This document shows, piece after piece, positions 44,560 to 57,296 of a stretch of DNA of 64,000 bases (the first letter of the stretch is position 1; each line of letters opens with the position of its first letter). This DNA is from Heterohyrax brucei (lineage: Eukaryota; Chordata; Mammalia; Hyracoidea; Procaviidae). The stretch spans positions 223,715,323 to 223,779,322 of the forward strand of contig CM053140.1 in assembly GCA_028571685.1 (NCBI GenBank), written 5' to 3'. The translations under genes were made by a program, and so were the position numbers. A model generated the notes under the pieces. That model did no database searches. It saw only the letters and a list, made by a program, of their open reading frames with translations, and was not told where the DNA came from.

Positions 44560-47500
44560 CAAAACTTGTCTTTTTGCAACTGAACTATTTCACTCAGCAT
44601 AATGTCTTCTAGTTGAAGCCAGGTTATGAGCTGCTTCCTAAAATCATCAGTTTTTACCATTGCATAATGGTCCATTGAGTATATGTACCATAGTTTGTTT
44701 ATCTATTCAGGTATTGATTGGCACCTGCCTAAATTAATTGCATCTTTTGCTATGGTGGACAGTGCTTCAATAAACATTTGTGTGCATGTATCTGTTAGTG
44801 TGACTGCCTTTGTTTCTGCAGGATATATTCTGAGCAGTGAGATTACTGGATCAAATGGTATATATATGTCCAGCTTTTTAAGGAAGTTCCATATTGTTTT
44901 CCAAAGAAGTTGTTCCATTTTGCAATCCCACCAGTAGTGTAGGAGAGTTCCAGTCTCTCCACAGCCCCTCTAGCATTTGTTGTTTTGCATTGTTGAATCA
45001 TTGCCAACCTCACTGAGGTGAGATAGTATCTCATTGTAGTTTTGATTTGGATTTCTCTGATAGCTAGTGATCATGAATATTTCCTCATGTGCCTTTTGGC
45101 TGCCTGGATGCCTTCCTTGGTGAAGTGTCTGTCCATCTCCTTTGCCTATTGCTTAATTGAGTTATTTACCTTTTTCTTTGTCAACATTTTGCAGTACCAC
45201 GTAACTCACGGAAATCAGATGTCAGTCCGATGTGTAGTCCAGATATTTTTCTCCCATTCTGTAGGCAGTCTTTTAAATTTCTTGATGAAGTCTTTGGATG
45301 AGCAAGTGTTTGATTCTTAGTAGTTCCCATTTATTTGTTTTCTCTTCTGTTATTTGTAGATTGTTGGTAAGATTTTGTAGTCTGTGTAAGCTGTGTATTA
45401 GAACTTCCATTGTTGTCCCTAATTTTTCTTGCATGATCTTTATTGTTTTAGGTTTGATATTTAGGTCTTTGATCCATTTTGAGTTAATTTTTGTGTAAGA
45501 TGTGAGTATGGGTCTTCTTTTAGGTTTTTGCAGATGTATATCCAATTTTGCCAACACCATTTGTTAAAGAGACTGTCTTTACCCAAGTTTATAACCTCAG
45601 GACTTTTGTAAGTATTAACTCATCATAAAAGGATGGTGATATTCCTGAGGTCTCAACTCTGTTCCATTGGTCTATATGTCTCTTTATGTTCCATTACTAG
45701 ACTCTATTGACTACTATGGCAGTGCAGTAGATTCTAAAGTCGGGTGGTATGAGGCTTCCCACTATGTTCCTCTTCTTTAGCAGTGCTTTACTTAACCAGG
45801 GTTTCTTCCCTTTCCAAACAAAGCTGGTGATTTGTTACTACATCTCAGTAAAAAATGACACTGCAATTTGTATATGGATTACATTGCATAGGTAAAATAG
45901 ACACTTTCAGAAACTCTTCCTATCCATGAACAAGGTAGATTTCTCCACTTATGTAAGTCTCTTTTGGTTTCTTGCAGTAGGGTCTTATAATCTCCTCTGT
46001 ATGTGTCTCTTATTTCTCTAGTTAGATTTATTACTAGGCATTTTATCTTCTTGTGGGCTATTGTAAATAGTATTCATTTGGTGATTTCTTCTTTGTTGGT
46101 GTAATGGTATCCTACTGATTTACTTATGTTCATCTTATATCCGGATACTTTGCCAAACTCTTATATTAGTTCCACTAGTTAATTAATAGATTCTTGAGAG
46201 TTCTCTTTGTATACTATCATATCTTCTGCAAATAGGGTGACTTTTACTTCTTCTTTACCAATGCAGATGCCCTTGATTTCTTTGTCTTGTCTGATTGCTC
46301 TGGCCAGAACCTCTAGCACAATGTTGAATAGAAGTGGTGACAGTAGGCATCCTTGTCTGGTTCCCATTTTCAGGGGGAATTGTTTGAGTCTCTCTCCATT
46401 CAGGATGATGTTGGCAGTTGGCTTTGCCCCTTATTGCATTGAGGAATTTCCCTTCTATTCCTATTTTACTGAGAGTTTTTAACATGAATGAGTGTTGGAC
46501 TTTGTCAAATGCCTTTTCTGCATTAGTTGGCAAAATCAGATGATTCTTACCCTTTTTTGTTATTTATGTAGTTGATCATATTGATTGTTTTTCTGACGTT
46601 AAGCCAATTTATATCCTTGGTATGAATCCAACACAGTCATGACCATTTTTTTATATATATGTTTTTGAATTCTATTGGCTGGGATTTTGCTGAAGATTTG
46701 TGCATCTAGGTTTGTGACTAATATTGGTCTGTAATTATTTTTTATGGAATCTTTCCCTGGCTTTTGTATCAGGGTTATGCTGGCTTCATAGAATGAATTT
46801 GGGAGTATTCTAGCCTTTTCTATGCTGTGAAAGAGTCTCAGTAGTACTGGAATTAACTCCTCTCTAAAAGTTTGCTAGAATTCTCTGGTGAAGCCATCTA
46901 GGCCAGGACTTTTTTTGGTTGGTAGTTTTTTTATTACTTTTTCGATCTCCTCTTTTGTGATGGTTTTATTAAATTGTTCTACTTCACTTTGTGACAATTT
47001 TTGTAGGTGATGTGAATCTAAAAACTTGTCCATTTCCTCTAGATTTTCAAATCTGTTAGAGAGTACAGTTTTTCATAATATTCTGTAATACTCTTGATTT
47101 CAGTTGGTCTGTTGTGATATCTCCTGTCTCATTTCTCATTCTTTTGTTTGTTTGTTAATTTGTTTCATTTACTGTTATTCTTTTGTTGGTTTAGCCAGTG
47201 GTTTATCAATTTTGTTGACCTTTTCAAAAAAACAGCTTTTGGTTTTGTTAATTCTTTTTCTGTTAATTTTGTTTATTGTTTTTCTGTTCTCTAATTCAGT
47301 TTTGCTCTAATATTATCTGTTTTCTATTGGTGCCCGAGGGAGTTTCTTGTTATTCTCTTTCTGCTTGTTCAAGCTGAAGGGTTATTTCTTTGGTTTAGGC
47401 CCTTTCTTCATCCCAGATGTGTGCATTTATAGAGATAGACTGACCCCTGGGCATTGCTTTTGCTGTATCCCATAGGTTCTGGTGGGATGTGTTTTTGTTC

Positions 47501-47937
47501 TCATTTGATTTTATAAATTTCTTCATTGCATTGCTGATCTCTTCTGTAACCCATAAATTTTTGAGGAAAGTGTTGTTTAGTTTCCATGAGTTCAAATTTC
47601 TACCCACGTTTTACTGCTATTGATTTCATGGCTTTATGGTCTGAGAAGATGCTTCGCAATAGTTCAATGGTTTGGACTTTTTAAGACTTGCTTTATGACC
47701 TAGTACACGATGTATTCCGGAGAATGTTCCATGTACATTGCAAAAGAAGGTGTACTTATCTGTTGTTGGGTAAAAAGTTCTGTGTATGTCGATGAAGCCT
47801 AGTTAGATGTTTTTATCAATAACCTCTTCTATATCTTTACGGAGTTTTTTTTTTCTGGATAATCTATCCACCACTGAAAGTGGAGTCTTAAAGTCTCCTA
47901 CTATTATTGTGGGATGAGCCATCTTATTTTTTAGTGT
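44560..47937 (-). pseudogene. L1 ORF2 pseudogene, main part (copy A)
   Basis: The minus strand holds the endonuclease end, linker, RT and C-terminus of ORF2. The frame at 46179-46367 reads [19 protein letters not shown] and then LFAEDMIVY, so the RT catalytic FADD is changed to FAED. The frame at 46255-46533 retains [15 protein letters not shown] of RT motif A, but in a different frame. The C-terminal segment lies at 44703-45034. Multiple stops. The N-terminal endonuclease part is at 55132-55510, separated by copy B. Confidence 0.85.
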
Positions 47938-47948
47938 CATCACCATTT
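47938..47948. repeat. Target-site duplication of L1 copy B, left
   Basis: catcaccattt here and catcagcattt at 55121-55131: 11 bp with one mismatch. These mark both edges of copy B inside copy A. Confidence 0.85.
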
Positions 47949-48989
47949 TTTTATTATGATTTAATGAAAATGTACATTCCCATGTAAATTTACATGCCCA
48001 CCTATATGCAGCTTCCACTGCTCTCCCTGCCCGGTGACAGCACACTATTCCTCTCTGCTCCATACGTGTCTCATCCTCCCAGTAGTCTCCTATCCCCTCC
48101 TCTCCAGCCACTCTCCTTCCTCCAGCAAGAGGTCAGCAGGATGACATCATACAGATGCATAGAACCATAAAATTCCCACAAGATATGATCACTTTCCTTC
48201 ACCAAGTCCAATGCATTGCTGTCTGAGAAATTGACTTTCATTATGATTTAGGGACAGGGGCACATCAGGGTCAGAGGCCATGCTCCCAGGAAAAGCCTGA
48301 AGCCCCTGGACCATCAGCTATGGTCTTTTATTGGAGATCTCAGGGTGCACCCCTATTTATTCTCTTGTTGCCAGTGAGACTCAACTTTGTGAGCTCCATC
48401 ACAGCTATCACTGGTGGTGGCTGGGCACCATCCAGTTCTTCTAGTCATGACTCAATGTCGAGACCCATTCATGTGGGTCTCTCTGTCTTCTGAGTTCTCT
48501 TTTACCCTTGTTGTTCTTGTCTTTGGTGATCATCTGTTTCTGGTGAGTTGGGACTGTTTGCTGTACCCTCGGATGGCAGCTTGGCATAATTTAAGACCCC
48601 AGATGCCACTCACCAATGTGGGGTGCACAGAGTCCTCATTAGCAAAATGCCAGCTGTGCCAATTGGCCTCGATTTCACCTGAGAACATGGTCCCCAGCCC
48701 CCTGCCCCAGCTACTCTGTCCTTGCAATATTGGGTTAAGATGGGAGAAGTACTCAAATTGTGTTGAAGTCCAGTTATTATTGATCTTCTTTCTAATGTGT
48801 GCTGTCACCAATTTCACCCAACCAAATTTCTGCCAACTGTCTACTCTAAACACTCCACCCCTCACTCTCCCTCCCTCCCCACCATTGCAGCCATCAAGGA
48901 GTCTTTTCTTCTATGCACGAGTCTGTTTTTAAGTTCTTAGTGTTGGGGTCTCATACAATATTTGTCCTTTTGTCACTGACTGCTTTCAG

Positions 48990-51900
48990 TCAGCATAATG
49001 TCCTCCAGTTGAAACCAGGTTCAGAGATGTTTCCTGCTGTCAACATTGTTCTTTATCATTGCATAGTGTTCCATTGAGTATATATACCATAGTTTACCTA
49101 GCCATGCCCCTGTTGTTGGGCATCTGGGTTGATTCCATCTTTTTGCTATTGTAGAATGTGCTGCAATGAACATATGTGTGCATGTATCAGTTGGTGTGAA
49201 TGGCCTTGATTCTGTAGGATATATTCTAGGCAGCAGGATTACTAGGTCAAATGGTATATCTATATCCATTTTTTAAGGGTGCACCACATTGCTTTCCAAA
49301 GAGATTGCACCATTTTGCAATCCCACCAACAGTGTAGGAGAGTTCCAATCACCCACAGCCTCTCCAGCATTTATTGTTTTGCATTTTTTTGAATCATGGC
49401 CATCCTCGCTGGGGTGAGATGGTATCTCATTGTCATTTTGATTTGAATTTCTTTAATAGCTAACGATCGTGAGCATGTCCACATGTGTTTTTTGGCTGCC
49501 TGGATCTCCTCCTTAGAGAAGTATCTGGCCATCTCCTTTGCCCATCACTTAATTGGATGATTTATCTTTTTCTTATTGATACTTTGTAGTACCTTATAGA
49601 TTATGTCAGACACTGGTCTGACATATAGTTGCCAAATATTTTTTCCCATTCTGTATGTGGCATTTTAATTCTATTAACAAAGTCTTTGGATGAGCAAAAG
49701 TGATTGATTCTTAGTAGTTCCCATTTGTCAATTTTCTCTTCTGATGATTGTGGTTTGTTTCACAGATTTTGAAGTCTGTCTATGTTGTGTATTAAAACTT
49801 CCATTGTTCTTACATTTTCTTGGACGAGCTTTATTGTTTTAGATTTGCTATTTAGGTCTTTTATCCAGTTTGAGTTGGTTTTTGTATAAAGTGTAAGATA
49901 TGGGTGTTTTTTTAACTTAGTGAAGACAGATATGTAATTTTGCCAGCACCATTTGTTGAAGAGATTGCTTTTACCCTACTTTAATGTCTTAGGGCCTTTG
50001 TCAAGTATCAACTGTTTGTAGGCAGATGATGTTATCTCGGGGGTCTCAATTCTGTTTCACTGATCTATCTGTCTGTTTTTGTACCAGTACCAGGCTGTTT
50101 TGACTACCGTGGCAGTGTAATAGTTTCTAAGGTCGGGTAGTGAGAGGCCTCACAATGTAGTTTTCTTCTTTAGTAATGCTTTACTTATCCGGGGCTTCTT
50201 CCCTTTCCAGACAAAGTTGATCATTTGTTCCTCCAACTCATTAAAAAACGTGACTGGAACTTGTATTTGGATTGTGTTATACAAGTAGATTGCTTTGGGT
50301 AAAATACTCATTTTCACAATGTTAAGTCTTCCTATCCACGAGCAGGATAGTTTTCTCCATTTATGTAAGTCTGTCTTAGTTTGTTATAGTAAGGGTTTAT
50401 AGTTCTCTTTGTAAAGTTCTGTTATTTCTCTGGTTAAATTTATTCCTAGGTACTTTATCTTCTTAGGGACTGTAGTAAATGGTATTGACTTGGTGATTTC
50501 TTTCTTAATAATCTCCTTGTTAATATAAAGGAATCCTACTGATTTACTTATGTTTATCTTGTATCCTGAGACTTTGCCAAAGTCTTCTATCAGTCTGAGT
50601 AGTTTCCTTACAGATTCTTTTGGATTCTCTGCATATACAATCATCATCAGCAAATAGGGAGATTTTTAGTTCTTCTTTGCCAATGAAGATGCCTTTTATT
50701 CCTTTGTCTTGTGTAATTGCTCTGGCTAGGACTTCTAGCACGATGTTGAATAGGAGAGGTGAGAGTGGGCATGTTTGTCCAGTTCCTGTTCTGTAGGGAA
50801 ACTGTTTCACTCTCTCTCCATTCAGGATGACATAGGCAGTTGGCTTTGTATAAATGGCCCTTATTGCACTGAGGAATTGTTCATCTATTCATATTTTGCT
50901 GAGAATTTTTCGCATGAATGGGTGTTGGACTTTATCAAATGCTTTCTCTGCATCAACAGACAAGATCAGGTGACTCTGGTCTTTCGTGATATTTATGTGG
51001 TTGATCATATTAATTGTTTTTCTGAGTTGAACCAGCCTTGCATCTCTGGTATGAATCCAACTTGGTCATAATGAATTTTTTTTTTTGATATGTTGTATTC
51101 AATTGACAAGTATTTTGTTGACGATTTTTGCATCTAGAATCATGAGCGATATCAGTCTGTATTTCTCCTTTTTTGTTGGATCTTTCCCTGGCTTTGTTCT
51201 CAGGGTTATGCTGGCTTCATGGAATGAATTTGGGAGTATTCTATCCCTTTCTGTACTATGAGATATTCTCAGTAGTATTGGAGATAACTTTTCTCTAAAA
51301 GCTTGGTAGAATTCTGCGGTGATGCAATTCAGCCTGAGCTTTTTTTGGTTGGTAGTTTCTCAATGATTTTTTCAATCTCTTCCTTTGTAATGGGTTTACT
51401 AAGTTGTTCTGCTTCACCTTGTGATAATTTAGGTAGGTAATATGAATCAAGGAATTTGTCTATTTCCTCCAGGTTTTCAAATTTCTTAGAATGCAGTCTT
51501 TCATAGTATTCAGCTATGGTATTTTTTATTTCTGCTGGATCTGTTGTGACAACTCCCCTCTCCTTTCTTATTTGGCTTATTTGTTCCCTTTCCTGTTTTT
51601 CTTTAGTCAGTTTAGCCAATGGTTTGTCAATTTTGTTGATCTTCTCAAAAAACCAGCTTTTGGTCTTTTCAGTTTTTTCCATTGTTCTTCTGTTCTCTAA
51701 TTCATTTAGTTCTGCTCTAATCTTTATGATCTGTTTTCTTCTGGTGTCTGAGAGGTTCCTCTGTTGTTCTCTCTCTGGTTGTTCAAGCTGTAGAGTTAGT
51801 TCTTTGACTCGGGTTCTTTCTGGTGTGTGCATTTATGGAGATAAACTGACCTCTGAACACTGCTTTGGCTGTATTCCATACTTTCTGATAGGAGGTGTTT

Positions 51901-52690
51901 TTGTTCTCATTTATTTCTTCTATTACCCATGGTTTTTTGAGCAAGATGTTCAGTTTCCATGATTTCCAGTTTGTATCTATGTTTATTGTGCTATTGATTT
52001 CAACTTTTATGGCTTTATGATCTGAGAAGATGCTTTGCACTAATCAGTGGTATGAATTTTGTTAAGAATTGCTTTATGTCCTAACACATGGTCTATTATG
52101 CAGAATGTTCCATGTACACTGGAGAAGAAGGTGTAGTTGTCTGCTGATGGATAGAAAGTTCTGTATATGTCAATGAGGTCTAGTTGGTTAATTGTGGCAA
52201 GAAGGTCTTCTGTGTCTTTATTGAGATGTTTCTAGATGATCTGTCCAATATTGAGAATGGAGTGTTGAAGTTTCCTACTATTATTGTGCAGTGATCTATC
52301 TCCTTTTTGAGTGTAGTCAGTGTTTCTTTGATGTATTTACCTACTCTAATATTAGGTGCATAAATATTTAATAGTGTTAAGTCCTGCTTGTGTATTGAAT
52401 CTTTCAGCAATAAATAGTGTCCATCCTTGTCCACGATGGTGGATTTTACATTAAAATTGATTTCATCTGAGATTACAATTGCCATACCTGCTCTTCTTCG
52501 TTCATTGTTAGCTTGATATATATTCTTCCATCCTTTGATTTTCAGTTTGTTCATATCTTTAAGTCTAAGGTGAGTTTCTTCTAGGCAACATATAGATGGG
52601 TCATGTCTTTTGATCCAAGATGTCACTCGATGTCTCTTTACTGGAGCATTCAGTCCATTCACTTCAATGAAATTATTCATAGATATGTAT
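48990..52690 (-). pseudogene. L1 ORF2 pseudogene (copy B)
   Basis: Endonuclease block 52180-52680: MNNFIEVNGLNAPVKRHRV, CLEETH (Q changed to E) and GNFNTPFS (the catalytic Asp of GDFN changed to Asn). The next blocks at 51783-52040 and 51329-51832 hold SDHKAIKVEINS and the linker up to '[10 protein letters not shown]'. RT: 50544-50810 has '[20 protein letters not shown]' and [10 protein letters not shown], so FADD itself survives but the frame shifts straight after it (the next frame begins [13 protein letters not shown]). C-terminus at 49021-49269. Not functional. Confidence 0.88.
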
Positions 52691-53124
52691 TCTGTGCTGC
52701 CATGGTGATATATTTATTTTTGTGTTGATGTTTTCTCTGTTGTTCTTATTAATCTGCTCTGCAACCTTCTTTGTGAGTTGATTTTTCACCTTTTTCAGGG
52801 TTGGTTTTGTGGTTGTTGAAACTTCTGTATTACATTTCTTGATATGGTATGTTGCTTCTTTATTATGCTTTACAGCTGCCCCTATGATCCCACTTAATAA
52901 ACGATATATAACCCGAGTTTTGATTGTTACCAGTCTTGTCAACTTCCTCTCCATCTGGAAGGACTATAACGACTATTGTACATCCCTCTTTTTAATATCA
53001 TGGTATAATAGATTACACGATATGATCGCTAGATTGTTTGTTTCACTGCTATAGCTTTGATTGTGTTTGGAGCTTTCCCTAACTGAGTAGGATTCCAGAT
53101 AATGTGTCCTTCTAAAATATAAGG

Positions 53125-54088
53125 TTAGCAGTTTTGTTCTTCCAAGCCAAGAGATTCTTTCAGTATTTCTTGTAGCTTTGGTTTGGTTTTAACAAAGACT
53201 CTGAGTTTCTGTTCATTTGTGAATGTCTTAATTTCATTTTCATATTTGAAAGACAGTTTTGCAGGATATATAATTCTTGATTGGAAGTTCTCCTTCAAAG
53301 CTTTCAATGTGCCATGCCACTATCTCCATGCCAGCATCATTTCTGCAGAGAAATCCCATGAAAGCCTACAGGGTTTCCCTCTGAACGTGAACTTTGCTTT
53401 ATGTCTTGCTGCCTTTAAGAGTTTCTGCTTATGTTTCATTTTGTTGAGCTTGAGTGTAATATGTCTTGGAGGCTTTGTATTGAGATCTGTATTGAGTGGT
53501 GTTTGATACATATCTTGGATATCTATATTTTCTTCTGTCATAATTTCTGGGAAGTTTGCCTTCAGAAGCTCAGCAACAATACTCTCTGTGTTCTCAGGTG
53601 TCTCGCCCTGTTCAGGAACTCTAGTTAACCATAGATTGTTCTTAATAGAGTCCCACATGCTTCTTAATGCTTCTTTATTTTTCTTGTTTCTTTTGTCTAA
53701 TTTCTCCTCATAGATGCTGGAGTCAGTAGCTCTGTCTTCCAAATCAGAAATTCTTTTTTCCATTTGTTCCATTCTGTTTTCTTGGCTTTGATTGGAAGTT
53801 TCTGTCTTTTATTTTATTCTTGATCTGTTGGATTTCTGAGTGCTGATGTTCCATCAAGTCAAATAGCTTGCCTAATTTTTCAATTTGCTCTGCTGCATTT
53901 TATATAAGGTCTAGTAGGGCTCTATATATAATAATCCTTTTGTATTCACCTTCTGACAGTTTCAGAAAAGCTCCTTTGTCTGGGAAGTTTTGTGGAGGTT
54001 TCTTTTGGGGGTCTTCTGATGCCATGGGTGATTTCTGGGTTACCATCTTCTCCAAAGTTTGTTGCTTTTTGTGCTTCATGTGGGTCAA
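53125..54088 (-). pseudogene. L1 ORF1 pseudogene (copy B)
   Basis: Pieces in order: N-terminus 53900-54088 (MTHMKHKKQQTLEKMVTQKS, LKLSEGEYKRIIIY), then RRM and middle 53320-53772 (MEKRISDLEDRATDSSIYEE, LWLTRVPEQGETPENTESIV), then the C-terminal domain 53125-53307 (SRIIYPAKLSFKYENEIKTF, QEILKESLGLEEQNC). Domain order is complete, but it is split by stops and shifts. Confidence 0.88.
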
Positions 54089-55131
54089 TAGAGGCTGGGA
54101 GAGATGCTGTGAAGATGGACCATGTAGGCCATCTTAAAATGAGAAAAAGTATTTGACAACTTCCAAAGTCAGTCAGGTTTTCAGGTGTATACTTCCCTCT
54201 TCCCAGCTGGCAAAGTAAGCACCTGTATATTGAACCCCAGATGTCATAAACTAGCTCAAAATACAGAAAGGGTACTGGATTACTGGCCTCTGCTGTCAGG
54301 CCTCAGCTATAGGCGATACTGTGAAGAATTCTGCTTTTCTGCCGGAAAAGCTGTCTCTTCTGGGTAGGCACTACCTCCCAACCCATGAATTAGGTCCAGC
54401 TGAGGCACCCATATGGATGACTCCGCCTCCTAGTGAAATAAGATGGCATCCCACACAAGCTCACCAGCTGGCCAGGACCAGGCTCCTGGCAGAAATAGAG
54501 GCCAATAGCGCTGAAGTGCCCCAAGTCTACAGCCTCTACAGCAGGGCCCCAGCCACAGGTGACAGCAAAACACCACCTCCCTGCTGGAAAAGCACTCTCC
54601 CCCCTGCAGGCACACCCTCCCAGCCCAAGAACCATGTCCTGCTTTGGCCTTTGCCTGGACTTCTCCATTTCCCAGGGAATCAAGATGGCATCCCCCACAA
54701 GCACATCTGTACAGCTACCACATGGCACAGGCAGAAAGATAGGCCAGAGGAGCTGAGGCATATAAAGTCCAAAGCCAGGCTCTCAGAACCTGGCAATTAC
54801 AGTTGCCAGTCCCGCCAGCAGTGCATCCAAGACCAGCAGCTAGTCAAGTCCTAGCTTTGCCTGCCAGCCAAGACAGAGGAAAAAAAGTCAAAATGGTGAG
54901 TTACCTTCGATCTGTGCAAGCCTGTGCTCACCAAGAGTGTGGTCAGTGAAAGAGAGGAGGTCCTGTATTCAGCGGTATGAAGTCAAAATTAACAGCACTA
55001 TGCCGCATCCCAGGGCTCACTAGGTGTCCAGAATGCTCCATTTAATTATTGTTTCAGGTCTTGGTTTCCAGAGGGATTTAGAGAGACATGCCTTTAGTCC
55101 GCTATCTTGACTCCACATCCCATCAGCATTT

Positions 55132-55510
55132 ATTCAGTGTATTTAATGTTCCGGTATTTGGTCCATAAATATTTCATATTGTTATAGCCTGCTTATGTAT
55201 TCAATCTTTCAGCAATAAACAGTGACCATTCTTGCCCACAATGGTGGATTTTACATTAAAATCTATTTTATCTGTGATTAGTATTGCCACTCCTCCTTTT
55301 CTTTGCATGTTGTTAGCCTAGTATATATATTTCCATCTCTTCATTTTCAATTTGTTCATCTCTTTTAGTCTATGGTGTGTTTTTTGTAAGCACCGTATAG
55401 ATGGATCATGATTTTTAGTCTGAGCTGTTACTCTGTGTGTTCTTATTGAAGCATTTGATATATTTACATTCAGTATAATTATTGATAGATATGTATTTAG
55501 TGGCTTCATT
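55132..55510 (-). pseudogene. L1 ORF2 N-terminus (copy A), beyond the nested insertion
   Basis: Minus strand 55318-55509 starts MKPLNTYLSIIILNVNISN and runs through CLQKTHHRLKEMNKLKMKRW, the ORF2 endonuclease N-terminus, with the catalytic Glu of CLQET changed to Lys. The continuation of the domain is at 47938 and lower. Confidence 0.85.
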
Positions 55511-56721
55511 TTGGTGCCTTTATTTTTATATTGTTGCTGTTTTCTTTATTCCTCTTAATATTCTGTTCTAGGTCTTTTTTCTGTATGGGTTGAATTTTCA
55601 TCCTTTTCAGTGTTTGTTTTGTATTTGTTGAGACTTTTGTATTACATTTCTCACTGTGATATGTAGCCTTGTTAATTTGCTTTGTGGCTACCCCTTTGAT
55701 TCCCCTTAATGTTCTAATTTTAAACTGATCTTTAACTTCTATATATCTCCTTAATGTCCTCTCCATCTGAAAGAGTTGTAACTACTATAATGTATCCCTA
55801 TTTATAGTGTGATGCCGTCATAGTTTTCATGTTAAGATCTCTGGTTCCCTACTTTTAACATTTTAGCATTGATTGAGCTTTAGGACTTCTCTGTCTGAAC
55901 AGGACTCTGGATGCCGTGTCCTACAGTGTGTCCTTAAAGATACAACTGATGATATTGATTTTCTAAACATAAAGCTTCTTTCAGTATGTGTTGTTGTTTT
56001 GGTTTGGTTTTTCACAAAGTCTCTAAGATTCACAAAGTCTGAGAATGTATTAATTTCACCATCATATTTGAGAGACAATTTTGCAGGATATACAATTCTC
56101 GGTTGGAAGTTTTTCTGTTTCAAGTCTTTGCATGTGTCATCCCACTATCTTCTTGCCAACATGGTTTCTGTCAAGAAGTCAGAGGAAAGCCTACAGGACT
56201 TTCCTTTGTATACTAGTTCTTCTTTAAGCCTCACTACCTTTAAGAGTCTCTATGTTTCATTTTTTTAAGACTGATTATAATGTGTCTTGGTGTCTTTCTT
56301 TTGGGAGTCTAGCTTCTGTGGTGTTCAATAAGTACCTTGAGTATCTGTTCTCTTCTTTCATGAAGTCCAAGAAGTTTTCCATCAGCAACTCTTTAATGTT
56401 TCTCTGTTCGGGAGCTCCAATTATACCTAGATTGTTCCTCTTGATAGAGTTCCACATACTTCTTAATGTTTGTTGTTTTTCTTTTTTTTTTTTTTCTCAT
56501 TTTTCCTCATGAATTCTGGTGTCAGTTGCCTAATTTTCACGTTCACTAATTCTACATTCCAGTTCCTCCATCTTGCTCTTTTGGCTTTGCACTGAATTGT
56601 CTAATTCTTTAATTTTATTACTTTTGCTGCATTTCAGGTCATTGAAGTTCAAGTAGTTCATATACCTTACTTAATTTTTCATTTTGTTTTGCTGTATTTT
56701 GTTTAACCTCTAAAAGGGCTG

Positions 56722-57296
56722 TGTTTTAGTCAGCTAGTTCTGTGCTCATGAGTTGGATCTGACTCGAAGGCACTTGGCTGGCTGGCAGTGCTGTGTTAAC
56801 AGAAACACCACAGAGTGGATGGCTTTAACAAAGGAAAGTTTGTTCTTCCATAGTCCATTAGGCTACAGGTCCAAACTCGGGATGTCTGCTCCAGGGGAAG
56901 GCTTTCCCCCTTGTCAGTTCTGGAGGAAAGATTGATATTGCATCAGTCTTTGTCCAGGAAGCATCTTGACACAGGAACCCCAGAGCTAAAGGATGTGCTG
57001 CTCTTCTGGTCCTGCTTTCTTGATGATGTGAGGTTCTCAATCCTCTGCTTGCTTCCCTTTCGTTTGTCTATTGTAGGATGAAAAGACTACAGGTGATAGA
57101 AGCCATACTCCAGGGAAACTCCCTTTACAGTAGAGCAGGAAGATGATTTTATGAAGGGATTTATAATCCCACCCTAATCCTTTAACATACAGCATAGGAA
57201 AATCACAAAATGGAGGACAATCATAAAATTTTGATAATCATGGCCCAGCCACATGGCTACACGTATTTGGAGGGGGACACAATGCAATCCATGGCA
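56722..57296 (-). mobile_element. MaLR-type solo LTR, antisense, nested in L1 copy A
   Basis: Plus strand starts 'tgttttagtcagctag' and ends 'acacaatgcaatccatggca', the reverse of the LTR at 3972-4472 with which it shares several blocks ('gaggacaatcataaaat' against the diverged counterpart, 'ggtttataatcccacccta'-type wording, 'gtggatggctttaacaaagg'). Length 575 bp including a 41-bp SINE-like micro-insertion at 56747-56787. Flanks ggctg and ggcct agree in three of five positions, so the TSD is not proven. Confidence 0.8.
56747..56787 (+). mobile_element. AfroSINE-terminus micro-insertion (g)
   Basis: 41 bp reading 'catgagttggatctgactcg', then 'aaggcacttggctggctggc' and a final a. It is flanked by gtgct at 56742-56746 and 56788-56792. 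It lies inside the LTR that is itself inside L1 copy A. Confidence 0.8.

Larger units (their letters stand above)
47949..55120 (-). mobile_element. Full-length LINE-1 (copy B), antisense, inserted in copy A
   Basis: 7172 bp, close to copy C's 7145. On the minus strand: 5'UTR from 55120 ('ggatgtggagtcaagatagc'), ORF1 54088-53125, ORF2 about 52690-48990, 3'UTR to 47949 with an A-rich tail. The insertion point falls in the endonuclease part of ORF2 of copy A. Confidence 0.93.

Noticed and set aside
48414..48932. 172-codon frame on the plus strand and its 111-codon minus-strand partner
   Set aside because: Antisense to and within the 3'UTR of L1 copy B; no known protein domain.
54321..54854. 177-codon frame on the plus strand
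   Set aside because: It is antisense to the 5'UTR of L1 copy B, which is GC-rich. I considered the L1 antisense-strand ORF0-type possibility, but there is no start context or conserved match in the 5'UTRs of copies A and C that I can see.
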